From NCBI RefSeq assembly GCF_007828865.1, contig NZ_VIVK01000001.1, forward strand, positions 5,146,001-5,210,000: 64,000 nucleotides of DNA. Direction: 5' to 3'. A program made the translations under genes and the position numbers. Positions within the stretch are counted from its first letter, which is position 1, and the number at the start of each line of letters is the position of its first letter. The notes beneath the pieces are model-generated. The model saw only the letters and a list, made by a program, of their open reading frames with translations, was not told the DNA's origin and searched no databases. The stretch comes from Kribbella amoyensis. Lineage in GTDB: Bacteria; Actinomycetota; Actinomycetes; Propionibacteriales; Kribbellaceae. Below, piece by piece: positions 34,493 through 42,770 of this stretch.

Positions 34493-35698
34493 GTGGAATG
34501 TCCGCGCTGCAGCTCTGACGTTCCCGAGGTGTCGCACTTCTGCCATCACTGTGGCAACGACGTGCAGTCCGGGGACGCCGAGCGCAAGAAGGCGTACGCC
34601 GCGAGGCCGGACGAGCCGGTGGCCTCGTTCAAGCTGGTCTCGACGATCATGCCGCAGGGTGCCGGCCGGCAGCCGTACACGTACAAGGTGGCGCTCGGCA
34701 TCGCCCTGCTGGCGACCGTGGTCACCGCGGCGCTCGGCGCGTTGCCGGTGGCCATCATGGTGGCGGCGTTCGCGATTCCGATCGTCTACATCCTCTACCT
34801 GTACGACGTGAACCTGTGGGAGGACGAGCCGATCCCGGTGGTGGCGGCCGCGTTCCTCCTCACCGGTGTGCTCGCCGCGGTGTTCACCTGGTTGTGGTCC
34901 GACAGGATCGGCCTGTCCACGGACACGCTCGGCGGCAACGACGGCGGCCCGGCCGGGCGGGATCTGCTGATCCTGCTCCTGCTGGTCCCGGTGGTGTCCG
35001 AGCTGATCCGGCAGATCGGCCCGATCTACCTGGCCTCCCGGCCGCGGTACGACGACCTGATGGACGGCTTCACCTTCGGTGTGGTGGCCGGTGTCGGGTT
35101 CGCCTGCTTCGAGACCCTGGTGCTGCACTGGGGCTGGATCAGCGGCGGCTTCGCCGGACCGGGCAGTAGCGCCGGTACGTGGATCTCCGTGGTCGTGCTG
35201 CAGGGCTTCCTCAAGCCGCTGATCTACGGGTCGGCGACCGGGCTCGCGGTGGCCGAGTTCTCCGGGCTGGGCGAGAAGTACGACGGCTTCACCCCGCGCT
35301 GGGTGGTCGGGCTGCTGCAGGCGATCCTGGTGAACGCGCTCTTCCAGGGCGGCGTCTACCTGCTCGGGTTCGTCGGCGGCCACGGGTCGACGGTCGGCGC
35401 GCTGCTCGGGGTCGTCTGGGGCCTGGTGCTGCTCGGCGCGCTGATCATCCTGGTCCGCACGGTGCTGCACAAGGGTCTGCTGGAGGCCGCACTGGAGTCG
35501 GCCGCGCGCGGTGGGTCGAACCACGCGTCCGGTGACCTGGCGTTCTGCTCCCGCTGCGAGATGCCGTTGCTGCCGCACTCGGACTTCTGCTCGGCCTGCG
35601 GCAACTCGGTCCGCTCCGTGCCGAAGTCCGAACGCGGGCTGACGGCCCAGGGCAGTGCACCGGCAGGCTTCGACGGAACCGGGGAGACGCACGCATGA
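34493..35698 (+). CDS. PrsW-like membrane protein flanked by two zinc ribbons
   Basis: This 401-residue protein has a zinc ribbon at each end: C3, C6, C17 and C20 at the N-terminus and C352, C355, C366 and C369 near the C-terminus. About eight membrane segments lie between. The core resembles PrsW intramembrane proteases (VPVVSELIRQ, DGFTFGVVAGVGFACFETL, FLKPLIYGSATGLA). In active PrsW these places carry a Glu-Glu pair, a Glu and a His. Here S169-E170, E207 and Y245 are found, so one Glu and the His appear lost and protease activity is doubtful. GTG at 34493 follows GGAGGA. The stop overlaps the start of the next gene (ATGA), tying it to three anchored paralogues. Confidence 0.75.
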   Translation: MECPRCSSDVPEVSHFCHHCGNDVQSGDAERKKAYAARPDEPVASFKLVSTIMPQGAGRQPYTYKVALGIALLATVVTAALGALPVAIMVAAFAIPIVYILYLYDVNLWEDEPIPVVAAAFLLTGVLAAVFTWLWSDRIGLSTDTLGGNDGGPAGRDLLILLLLVPVVSELIRQIGPIYLASRPRYDDLMDGFTFGVVAGVGFACFETLVLHWGWISGGFAGPGSSAGTWISVVVLQGFLKPLIYGSATGLAVAEFSGLGEKYDGFTPRWVVGLLQAILVNALFQGGVYLLGFVGGHGSTVGALLGVVWGLVLLGALIILVRTVLHKGLLEAALESAARGGSNHASGDLAFCSRCEMPLLPHSDFCSACGNSVRSVPKSERGLTAQGSAPAGFDGTGETHA

Positions 35699-36792
35699 GC
35701 AACCAGCAACCGCCGTACGGCCAGGGTGGACGCCCGCCGCAGGGCCAGCCGCCGCAGGGCCAGCCGCCGTACGGAGGCCAGCCGGGCTACGGCCAGCCGG
35801 GTCAGCAGGGCCAGCCGCAGGGTCAGCCCGGCCAGCAGGGTCAGCCCGGCTACGGGCAGCAGTACCCGCCGCAGCAGCAGCCGCCGTACCAGGGCCGCCC
35901 GCAACAACCGCCGTACCAGGGCCAGCCTCAGGGACAGCCGCAAGGCCAGCCGCAGGGCCAGCCTCAGTACCAGGGTCAGCAGCAGGCGCCGTACCAGCAG
36001 CAGTACCCCGGTCAGCAGCAGTCGCAGTACCCGGGCCAGCAGCAGTACCCGGGTGGGCAGCAGCCGCCGTGGGGTCCGCAGGGGCAGCAGCCCTTCGGCG
36101 GGAACCAGCGCGGCGGCAAGGGCGGCAACAAGATCCTGTTCATCGCCGGTGGCGCGCTCGTCGTCGTCGCGGTGATCGGCATCGTGCTCGCGCTGATCTT
36201 CGGCAACGGCAAGGACGACACCGTCCAGCCGGACCCGCAGCCGACCACCCAGCCCACCGGTGACCCGAGCGGCGACCCCACCGGTGAGCCCAGCGGCGAC
36301 CCGAGCAAGGACCCGAACTCGAACCCGGACCAGGGCATCGAGGTCGGCGAGGGCGTCTACGTGAAGCCCGCGCCGGGGTACATCCGCAAGACGCTGGACA
36401 AGTTCAACGGCGTCTACCTGCTCAAGCAGGGCGAGGCGTACTTCATGGTGAACGCGTTCAAGGCGAACTCGGACGAGACCACCGCGACGGTGCTGCCGCA
36501 GCTGCTCGAGATCGAGAAGAAGGCGACGCCGGGCGGGTTCAAGTCGGGGCAGCCGAGGGAACTGAAGCCGGGGCCGGACGACAAGACGGACGTCAAGGTG
36601 GTCACCACCCAGGCGTTCCAGGCGACCGCGACCAGCCAGAACGGCAGCTTCCCGGTGATGGGGTTCGTCGGCGTGGTCGAGCGCAACGACGGCGTGATGA
36701 CGATCATCCGGGTGTACGGGCGCAAGGACAAGGCGGAGACGCTGCAGCCTGACTCGACGGCGATGCTGAAGTCGGTGGTTGCGAGCCAGTGA
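35695..36792 (+). CDS. Anchored protein with Gln/Pro/Gly-rich cytoplasmic tail (paralogue 1)
   Basis: This 365-residue protein has a 140-residue N-terminus made of repeats such as QGQPPYG, QQYP and PQGQ, with no predicted fold. One membrane segment follows (KILFIAGGALVVVAVIGIVLALIF, about 144-168), then a Pro/Thr/Asp-rich linker and an outer domain of about 150 residues (GVYVKPAPGYIRK to the C-terminus). The outer domain lacks cysteines, unlike its two neighbours. It is coupled to the PrsW-like gene by ATGA and to the next gene by GTGA. The low-complexity tail may drive assembly or localisation. The domain is not recognised. The coding repeats (CAGGGCCAGCC-like) make this stretch prone to slippage. 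Confidence 0.7.
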   Translation: MSNQQPPYGQGGRPPQGQPPQGQPPYGGQPGYGQPGQQGQPQGQPGQQGQPGYGQQYPPQQQPPYQGRPQQPPYQGQPQGQPQGQPQGQPQYQGQQQAPYQQQYPGQQQSQYPGQQQYPGGQQPPWGPQGQQPFGGNQRGGKGGNKILFIAGGALVVVAVIGIVLALIFGNGKDDTVQPDPQPTTQPTGDPSGDPTGEPSGDPSKDPNSNPDQGIEVGEGVYVKPAPGYIRKTLDKFNGVYLLKQGEAYFMVNAFKANSDETTATVLPQLLEIEKKATPGGFKSGQPRELKPGPDDKTDVKVVTTQAFQATATSQNGSFPVMGFVGVVERNDGVMTIIRVYGRKDKAETLQPDSTAMLKSVVASQ

Positions 36793-37781
36793 ACAACAAG
36801 CGCGACAAGGACCAGGGCGGCGCCAGCAACCCGTGGGTCCGCAAGACCGACTCCGGCGAGGAGGAGGCGGCAGCCCCGGAACAGGAGCTGCCGCCCTCCC
36901 CGTGGTCCCTCGAGGTGCCGCCGCGCCCGTCCCCGTGGACGGACGGCGGCGCCGCCGGGGGTTCACCCGGTACGGACTCCGGCTGGGGCCGCGCCTCGAC
37001 CGGCTCGGGTGCGCCCGAGTCCGGTTGGGGCGACAGCTCCGGTTCGGGTGGACCGAGTGGTGGCGGGCCGAGTGGCTCGGGTAGTCCCGGTGGACCGGCG
37101 ACCGAGTCCAGTTCGGCGTGGGGCGAGAAGGTGGGACCGCCGTCGTTGCGGCGGCCCCCGCCGGCCAAGAAGAAGCCGTCCATACCGCCGCTGGTCATCC
37201 CGATCGCCGCAGGGGTCGCCGTGGTCGCGCTGGTGGCCGTCGCGCTCGTCCTGCTCACCGGGGGAGACGACACCGCGAAGCAGGAGCCGAGCCCGTCCGT
37301 GTCGGTGACCACGCCGCCCGCCTCGTCGTACACGCCGCCTGCGAACGCGGTACCGGTCGAGCACGGCGTGTCCGTCGTCCCGGTCAACGGCTGGAGCGTG
37401 CTGGCCAAGGAGACCAAGGGCAAGCAGCTGGTCACCTACGCGCCGAACGGTGAGCCGCGGGCGTTCTTCTGGGTCCGGCAGAAGCTGAACACCACGGCGC
37501 GGACGTTCCTCCTCGGCATCGTCGAGGGCGAGACCGAGAACGAGATCGCCCAGCTCGGCAACGTCCGGAACCTGCCGTGCCCGCGGGACGTCTTGGTGGA
37601 GTGCGTCGCGATCACCTACACGTCCACCGCCAACAAGGTGAAGGTCCAGGGCTACGTGGAGGCGTACCGGCGCAAGGACGGCGTCGTCACCGCGCTCGAC
37701 TTCCGGTCCCGGTCCGACTACGCGGCCAAGGCGGAGGCCGAGGCAGCACCGATGAAGCAGTCCGTGGTCGACAGTCTCTGA
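36789..37781 (+). CDS. Anchored protein with Gly/Ser/Pro-rich cytoplasmic tail (paralogue 2)
   Basis: This 330-residue protein has a disordered N-terminus (rich in SGSGGPSGGGP) and a membrane segment (VIPIAAGVAVVALVAVALVLL, about 134-155). A Thr/Pro linker and an outer domain containing VSVVPVNGWSVL, AFFWVRQK and a cysteine pair in PCPRDVLVEC follow. The third gene has the same domain plan and the same cysteine spacing (C-x7-C), so the two outer domains are clearly related; the first is a more distant relative. GTG at 36789 overlaps the preceding stop. Function is unknown. A role as an outer sensor or wall-binding partner of the PrsW-like protein is inferred only from operon structure. Confidence 0.7.
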   Translation: MNNKRDKDQGGASNPWVRKTDSGEEEAAAPEQELPPSPWSLEVPPRPSPWTDGGAAGGSPGTDSGWGRASTGSGAPESGWGDSSGSGGPSGGGPSGSGSPGGPATESSSAWGEKVGPPSLRRPPPAKKKPSIPPLVIPIAAGVAVVALVAVALVLLTGGDDTAKQEPSPSVSVTTPPASSYTPPANAVPVEHGVSVVPVNGWSVLAKETKGKQLVTYAPNGEPRAFFWVRQKLNTTARTFLLGIVEGETENEIAQLGNVRNLPCPRDVLVECVAITYTSTANKVKVQGYVEAYRRKDGVVTALDFRSRSDYAAKAEAEAAPMKQSVVDSL

Positions 37782-37824
37782 CCACCAGCACCACCCTTCC
37801 GTTCAGACAGTGCGAGAGGCCCAG

Positions 37825-38604
37825 ATGAGTCAGCAGTACGGACCTCCCCAGCAGCCGCCCGCGCAGGGCGGCTGGGGTTCCGGTGGCTACCCGCCACCGC
37901 AGTTCCGCCCGGCCGGTCGCCGGTCCAACCGCCGGACGCAGTGGATCGTCATGGGCGGCGCAGCGCTCGCCGTGGTGCTGATCGCGGCCGGTGTGGTGCT
38001 GCTGGTCACCACCGGCGGCGAGAAGGACGGGACACCGTCCGCGACCGACACGGTGACGCCGGAGCCGGTCGGCACGATGTACACGCCGCCCACGCCCGAG
38101 CCGACCGAGGCACCGGTCACCAAGGGCCCGTACGACACCGGGGTCGAGGTCGGCGGCGGGGTCTGGTTCACGCCGGCCAAGGGCTGGGTGAAGGACTCGG
38201 ACAAGAAGCGGTCCGGGCTGAACTACCTGCTGCCCGAGCCGGGCCGTCCGGGCGCGATCGATGGGTTCTTCTGGATCCGGCAGACCAAGCTGATGGGCGC
38301 CAAGGCGTTCGCCGAGCACCTGGTCGACGTCGAGTCGAACAACCTCCAGCACGTGGTGATCGGCAAGGGCAGCTACCGTCCGTGCCCGAACAAGGCGCTC
38401 AAGCTCTGCTACGCGACCAACTACTCCGCGGTGGTGCCGGGGGCGAAGGGCAAGAAGCCGGTGGTGTTCTCCGGGTTCGTCCAGGCCTTCGAGGACCACA
38501 AGGGCCTCACCACGGCCACCGACGCGGCCCTGCAGCGCGAGGTCTGGCCGGTCCGCAAGCAGGAGATCCTGAACATGAACGGGACCCTGGTCCGCTCCTT
38601 CTGA
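37825..38604 (+). CDS. Anchored protein with short Pro/Gln-rich tail (paralogue 3)
   Basis: This 259-residue protein starts MSQQYGPPQQPP, has a membrane segment at about 37-63, a Thr/Pro/Glu linker and an outer domain. That domain contains VWFTPAKGWVKDSDKK, GFFWIRQTKLMGAKAFAEHL and the pair PCPNKALKLC, matching paralogue 2 in pattern. The ATG at 37825 follows GAGAGG; the GTG at 37810 is less well placed. It lies 43 bases after paralogue 2, so it is the last gene of the operon, and uvrB starts 45 bases later. The function is unknown. Confidence 0.7.
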   Translation: MSQQYGPPQQPPAQGGWGSGGYPPPQFRPAGRRSNRRTQWIVMGGAALAVVLIAAGVVLLVTTGGEKDGTPSATDTVTPEPVGTMYTPPTPEPTEAPVTKGPYDTGVEVGGGVWFTPAKGWVKDSDKKRSGLNYLLPEPGRPGAIDGFFWIRQTKLMGAKAFAEHLVDVESNNLQHVVIGKGSYRPCPNKALKLCYATNYSAVVPGAKGKKPVVFSGFVQAFEDHKGLTTATDAALQREVWPVRKQEILNMNGTLVRSF

Positions 38605-38649
38605 CCCGGCGTTCGAAAACTGTCGGCACCGGGCCGTACGGTGGGTGGC

Positions 38650-40755
38650 ATGAGACAGGTCTCGGATTTGCAGCGGATGGTCGCGCCGCTCAAGGTGGTG
38701 TCCGACTTCGAGCCGGCGGGCGACCAGCCGACCGCGATCGACGATCTGGAGCGCCGGATCAACGCGGGCGAGCAGGACGTCGTCCTGCTCGGCGCCACCG
38801 GTACCGGTAAGACGGCGACGATGGCCTGGCTGGCCGAGCGGATCCAGCGCCCGATGCTGATCCTGCAGCCGAACAAGACGCTCGCCGCGCAGTTCGCCAA
38901 CGAGCTGCGCCAGTTCTTCCCGGAGAACGCGGTCGAGTACTTCGTCTCGTACTACGACTACTACCAGCCCGAGGCGTACGTCCCGCAGACGGACACCTAC
39001 ATCGAGAAGGACTCCTCGATCAACGAGGAGGTCGAGCGGCTCCGGCACTCGGCGACCTGGTCGCTGCTGACCCGGCGGGACGTCGTCGTGGTCGCGACCG
39101 TGTCCTGTATCTACGGCCTGGGCTCCGCCGACGAGTACCTGAACCGGATGATCCACGTGAAGGTCGGCAGCGAGATGGACCGCGACGGGCTGCTCCGCCA
39201 GCTCGTCGGGGTGCAGTACGCGCGCAACGACCTGGCCGGGACCAGGGGGACCTTCCGGGTCCGCGGCGACACGCTCGAGGTGTTCCCGGTGTACCAGGAG
39301 CTCGCCGTCCGGGTGGAGTTCTTCGGCGACGAGATCGAGCGGCTGATGACGCTGCACCCGGTCACCGGCGAGGTGCTGAGCGAGGAGGACGAGCTCTACA
39401 TCGGCGCCGCGACGCACTACGTGACCGCGCCGGAGAAGATGGAGCACGCGATCAACTCGATCGAGGCCGAGCTGGCGGACCGGCTGGCCGAGCTCGAGCG
39501 CAACGGGCAGCTGCTGGAGGCTCAGCGGTTGCGGATGCGGACGACGTACGACATCGAGATGATGCGCCAGATCGGCACCTGCTCCGGGATCGAGAACTAC
39601 TCCCGGCACACCGACGGCCGCGAGGCGGGGACGGCGCCGCACTGTCTGCTGGACTACTTCCCCGAGGACTTCCTGCTGGTCATCGACGAGTCGCACGTCA
39701 CCGTGCCGCAGATCGGCGGGATGTACGAGGGCGACATGTCCCGGAAGCGGACCCTGGTCGAGCACGGGTTCCGGCTGCCGTCCGCGATGGACAACCGGCC
39801 GCTGCGCTGGGAGGAGTTCCTCGAGCGGATCGGCCAGACGGTGTACCTGTCCGCGACCCCGGGCCAGTACGAGCAGGACAAGTCCGACGGCTTCGTCGAG
39901 CAGATCATCCGGCCGACCGGGCTGATCGATCCCGAGGTGATCGTGAAGCCGACCAAGGGCCAGATCGACGACCTGATCCACGAGATCCGGCTCCGCGTCG
40001 AGCGGGACGAGCGCGTCCTGGTCACCACGCTGACCAAGAAGATGTCCGAGGACCTGACCGACTACCTGCTCGAAATGGGCATCCGGACCAGGTACCTGCA
40101 CAGCGAGGTGGACACGCTGCGCCGGGTGGAGCTGCTCCGTGAGCTGCGGATGGGCGAGTTCGACGTCCTGGTCGGCATCAACCTGCTGCGCGAAGGCCTC
40201 GACCTGCCCGAGGTGTCGCTGGTCGCGATCCTGGACGCCGACAAGGAGGGCTTCCTGCGGTCCGGGCGGTCCCTGATCCAGACGATCGGCCGGGCCGCCC
40301 GGAACGTGTCCGGTCAGGTGTTCATGTACGCCGACAAGATCACCCCGTCGATGGAACAGGCGATCGACGAGACCAACCGGCGCCGCGCGAAGCAGATCGC
40401 CTACAACACCGAGAACGGCGTCGACCCGCAGCCGCTGCGCAAGAAGATCGCCGACATCACCGACATGCTGGCCCGCGAGGACGCCGACACCGCCGAACTC
40501 CTCGGCAGCGGCCGGACCCAGTCCCGTGGCAAGGCGCCAGTCCCAGGTGGCGGCAAGCAGAAGGCCGGCGAGAAGGCGAAGGAACTGGCCGGCGGTCTCC
40601 CGTCCAGCGACCTCGCGGATCTCATCCAGCAACTGACCGACCAGATGCACAACGCGGCAGCAGAACTCCAGTTCGAAGTAGCAGCCCGCTACCGAGACGA
40701 AATCAGCGAACTCAAGAAGGAACTCCGCCAAATGGTCAACGCCGGCGCGAAGTAG
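38650..40755 (+). CDS. uvrB: Excinuclease ABC subunit B
   Basis: This 701-residue damage-recognition helicase belongs to nucleotide-excision repair. It has Walker A LLGATGTGKT, the beta-hairpin region YYDYYQPEAYVP that probes DNA, the DEAD-like DESH box (VIDESHVTVPQ), and motifs V and VI ending LIQTIGRAARN. The C-terminal UVR domain (LADLIQQLTDQMHNAAAELQFEVAARYRDEI) binds UvrC. A GTG at 38641 is also in frame; ATG at 38650 is preferred. No LexA-like box was recognised upstream. It follows the paralogue operon by 45 bases. Confidence 0.97.
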   Translation: MRQVSDLQRMVAPLKVVSDFEPAGDQPTAIDDLERRINAGEQDVVLLGATGTGKTATMAWLAERIQRPMLILQPNKTLAAQFANELRQFFPENAVEYFVSYYDYYQPEAYVPQTDTYIEKDSSINEEVERLRHSATWSLLTRRDVVVVATVSCIYGLGSADEYLNRMIHVKVGSEMDRDGLLRQLVGVQYARNDLAGTRGTFRVRGDTLEVFPVYQELAVRVEFFGDEIERLMTLHPVTGEVLSEEDELYIGAATHYVTAPEKMEHAINSIEAELADRLAELERNGQLLEAQRLRMRTTYDIEMMRQIGTCSGIENYSRHTDGREAGTAPHCLLDYFPEDFLLVIDESHVTVPQIGGMYEGDMSRKRTLVEHGFRLPSAMDNRPLRWEEFLERIGQTVYLSATPGQYEQDKSDGFVEQIIRPTGLIDPEVIVKPTKGQIDDLIHEIRLRVERDERVLVTTLTKKMSEDLTDYLLEMGIRTRYLHSEVDTLRRVELLRELRMGEFDVLVGINLLREGLDLPEVSLVAILDADKEGFLRSGRSLIQTIGRAARNVSGQVFMYADKITPSMEQAIDETNRRRAKQIAYNTENGVDPQPLRKKIADITDMLAREDADTAELLGSGRTQSRGKAPVPGGGKQKAGEKAKELAGGLPSSDLADLIQQLTDQMHNAAAELQFEVAARYRDEISELKKELRQMVNAGAK

Positions 40756-40961
40756 CCCGGGGGTAGATCTGCCGCCCAAAGCAGCCCGTCGGGCCCGCGC
40801 GCAACGTCCTGCGTGCGGGTCTGCGGTCCGTGCAGGTGGACACGGCGTACGGCAGGAGTCGGGTGCGCGGTACCTGCACGTCCACGCCGGGTAGGACCAG
40901 CGGGTGTGGTGGACAGGGTCGGGTATGCGGGTTGATGCTGGCTGGAGTCTGAGGAGGGTGG

Positions 40962-41315
40962 ATGCGGCTCAGCGGGGACCAACTGCTCGAGCATTGTCTC
41001 GGGATGCCTGGGGCTTGGCGGGACGAGCCTTGGGAGGGGGACGTGGTGGCGAAGGTGGGGGACAAGATCTTCGCGTTCCTCGGCGGCGAGGCGGTGGGGA
41101 TCAAGTGTGGGGCGAACCGGGACGAGGCGGACGAGCTCGTCAGCGCCTACCCGGACGACGTCAGCAAGATGGCCTACATCGGCCGCTCCGGCTGGAACAC
41201 GGTCCGGCTCGGCGGCGCCGTCCCGGACGACGAGATTCTCGAACTCGTCGACGCTTCGTACACGACCGTGGTCGCCAAGTTGCCGAAGAGCAGGCGTCCG
41301 CCTTCTGCAACCTGA
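40962..41315 (+). CDS. MmcQ/YjbR-family protein
   Basis: This 117-residue small protein matches the MmcQ/YjbR (CyaY-like fold) family: LLEHCLGMPGAWRDEPWEGDVVAKVGDKIFAFLGG is the usual opening. The end, with SKMAYIGRSGWNTVRLGGAVPDDEILELVDASYTTVVAKLPK, is the second half of the family. The role is uncertain; some members have been called DNA-binding. GAGGAGG lies just upstream of the ATG. It stands alone between uvrB and the terC riboswitch; the 206 bases before it (40756-40961) show only weak inverted repeats and no clear signal. Confidence 0.82.
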   Translation: MRLSGDQLLEHCLGMPGAWRDEPWEGDVVAKVGDKIFAFLGGEAVGIKCGANRDEADELVSAYPDDVSKMAYIGRSGWNTVRLGGAVPDDEILELVDASYTTVVAKLPKSRRPPSAT

Positions 41316-41382
41316 TGACGCAGCGAGGTTATTCCCACTGCGGCCCGTGATGATCGTGACAGCGCCGCGCCGGGTCGCCGAT

Positions 41383-41412
41383 TTGGTGACTCGGTCTCCG
41401 ACCCGCAAGAAT
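41383..41412 (+). promoter_or_regulatory. Candidate promoter of the terC riboswitch transcript
   Basis: TTGGTG (41383-41388) and AAGAAT (41407-41412) are 18 bases apart. Transcription would start near 41420, right at the 5' end of the riboswitch. Confidence 0.45.
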
Positions 41413-41420
41413 GGTGTCGT

Positions 41421-41537
41421 TTGAAGGGGAGTATTCCTTCGCGGCGGTATCGTCATCACGGTCAGCGAGTTCGTCTCGTCGCCCGGTACCGCCGGCCAGG
41501 CCCGAGCAGTTCGAGCCAGGCGGAAGAGACCTTCGGA
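41421..41537 (+). ncRNA. yybP-ykoY manganese riboswitch
   Basis: The 5' strand has GAAGGGGAGTA (41423-41433) and the 3' strand GAGACCTTCGG, so GAAGG pairs with CCTTC (41530-41534) as stem P1. The core also shows ATCGTCATCACGG, typical of the second conserved loop. This class binds Mn2+ and turns on Mn exporters. It is followed 31 bases later by a terC-family gene, the usual partner. The stretch from 41538 to the start codon includes the ribosome binding site CGGAGG (41557-41562). Confidence 0.85.
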
Positions 41538-41568
41538 GTTCTTTTCGTCTGCGCTCCGGAGGTTGCCT

Positions 41569-42711
41569 GTGCACGTTCACGACTACGTCTGGTACATCAC
41601 GGTCGGTGTTCTGCTGGCCCTGCTGGCCTTCGACGTGTTCATCATCGGCCGTCGTCCGCACGAGCCGTCCACCAAGGAGTCCGCGACCGCGATCGCGTTC
41701 TACGTCGGACTCGCGGTGGTCTTCGGGCTGGGTGTCTGGGTCTTCTCCGGCGGCCGGTACGCAGGTGAGTTCTTCGCCGGGTGGTTGACCGAGTACTCGC
41801 TCTCGGTGGACAACCTGTTCATCTTCCTGATCATCATGGCCAGGTTCCAGGTGCCGAGGAAGTACCAGCAGACCGCGCTGCTGATCGGCATCATCCTGGC
41901 CCTGTTCTTCCGCGGCATCTTCATCGCCGTCGGCGCGGCCGCGATCAACGAGTTCTCCTGGGTCTTCTACCTGTTCGGCGCATTCCTGGTCTACACCGCC
42001 GTCCACCTCGCGATGCAGGGCGAGAACGACGACGAGGACTACAAGGAGAACGCGGTCATCCGGTTCGCCAAGAAGCGGCTGAACGCGACCGACGAGTACA
42101 ACGGCGTCAAGCTGACCGTGATCAAGAACGGCAAGCGCCTGGTCACCCCGATGGCGATCGTCATCATCGCCCTGGGCACGACGGACCTGCTGTTCGCGCT
42201 GGACTCGATCCCCGCGATCTACGGCCTGACCCAGGAGCCGTTCCTGGTCTTCACCGCGAACGTGTTCGCCCTGATGGGTCTGCGCCAGCTGTACTTCCTG
42301 CTCGGTGACCTGCTGAAGCGGCTCATCTACCTGTCGATCGGTCTCTCCGTCGTGCTCGCATTCATCGGTGTGAAGCTGGTCTTCCACGCGATGCACGAGA
42401 ACGAGCTGCCGTTCATCAACGGTGGCGAGCACATCGAGTGGGCCCCGGAGATCCCGATCTGGGTCTCGCTCGGGTTCATCATCGTGACGCTGGGCATCAC
42501 GACGGTCGCGAGCCTGTACAAGTCCCGCAACATGGCGGCCGCCGAGGCGAACCGGCCGCAGGACGACCTCCGGTCCGACTCCGACGCTCAGGCGCACGAG
42601 GCCGGCGGCGGCGAGCTGGACGAGGCGACCGTGCACGAGGTCGACGACGCCACCAAGGCCGAGATCAACACCCTGTCCGAGCCACAGCAGTCGGACTCGA
42701 AGAAGTCCTGA
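41569..42711 (+). CDS. TerC-family integral membrane protein (probable Mn2+ exporter)
   Basis: This 380-residue protein has about nine membrane segments. The family motifs include EYSLSVDNLFIF, with the acidic metal-binding pair, and TDLLFALDSIPAI. The cytoplasmic C-terminal tail is acidic. TerC proteins related to Alx and MntP export manganese and may metallate exported proteins. GTG at 41569 is chosen because CGGAGG is 6 bases before it; a TTG at 41563 lies too close. The manganese riboswitch upstream supports control by Mn2+. A long hairpin follows the stop. Confidence 0.9.
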   Translation: MHVHDYVWYITVGVLLALLAFDVFIIGRRPHEPSTKESATAIAFYVGLAVVFGLGVWVFSGGRYAGEFFAGWLTEYSLSVDNLFIFLIIMARFQVPRKYQQTALLIGIILALFFRGIFIAVGAAAINEFSWVFYLFGAFLVYTAVHLAMQGENDDEDYKENAVIRFAKKRLNATDEYNGVKLTVIKNGKRLVTPMAIVIIALGTTDLLFALDSIPAIYGLTQEPFLVFTANVFALMGLRQLYFLLGDLLKRLIYLSIGLSVVLAFIGVKLVFHAMHENELPFINGGEHIEWAPEIPIWVSLGFIIVTLGITTVASLYKSRNMAAAEANRPQDDLRSDSDAQAHEAGGGELDEATVHEVDDATKAEINTLSEPQQSDSKKS

Positions 42712-42714
42712 CCA

Positions 42715-42770
42715 GACAACGGCGAAGCGCCCGGATCCTGACTCACGGATCCGGGCGCTTCGCCGTTGTC
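42715..42770. terminator. Very long bidirectional hairpin between terC and the ADP-ribosylglycohydrolase
   Basis: A perfect 24-bp stem (arms 42715-42738 and 42747-42770) closes an 8-base loop (TGACTCAC). It begins 3 bases after the terC stop and its right arm covers the last bases of the convergent gene, so it serves as a shared terminator. Confidence 0.9.

Noticed and set aside
35700..36080. Short repeats rich in CAGGGCCAGCC considered as a CRISPR or intergenic tandem array
   Set aside because: The units are irregular, in frame, and encode the Gln/Pro/Gly-rich tail of an anchored protein.
37687..40779. Minus-strand open frame opposite uvrB and paralogue 3
   Set aside because: uvrB is unmistakable on the plus strand and the opposite translation has no motifs.
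40756..40961. Inverted repeat fragments around GTGCAGGTGGAC and ACCTGCACGTCCAC
   Set aside because: Pairing is broken and there is no link to a gene start; probably chance in GC-rich sequence.
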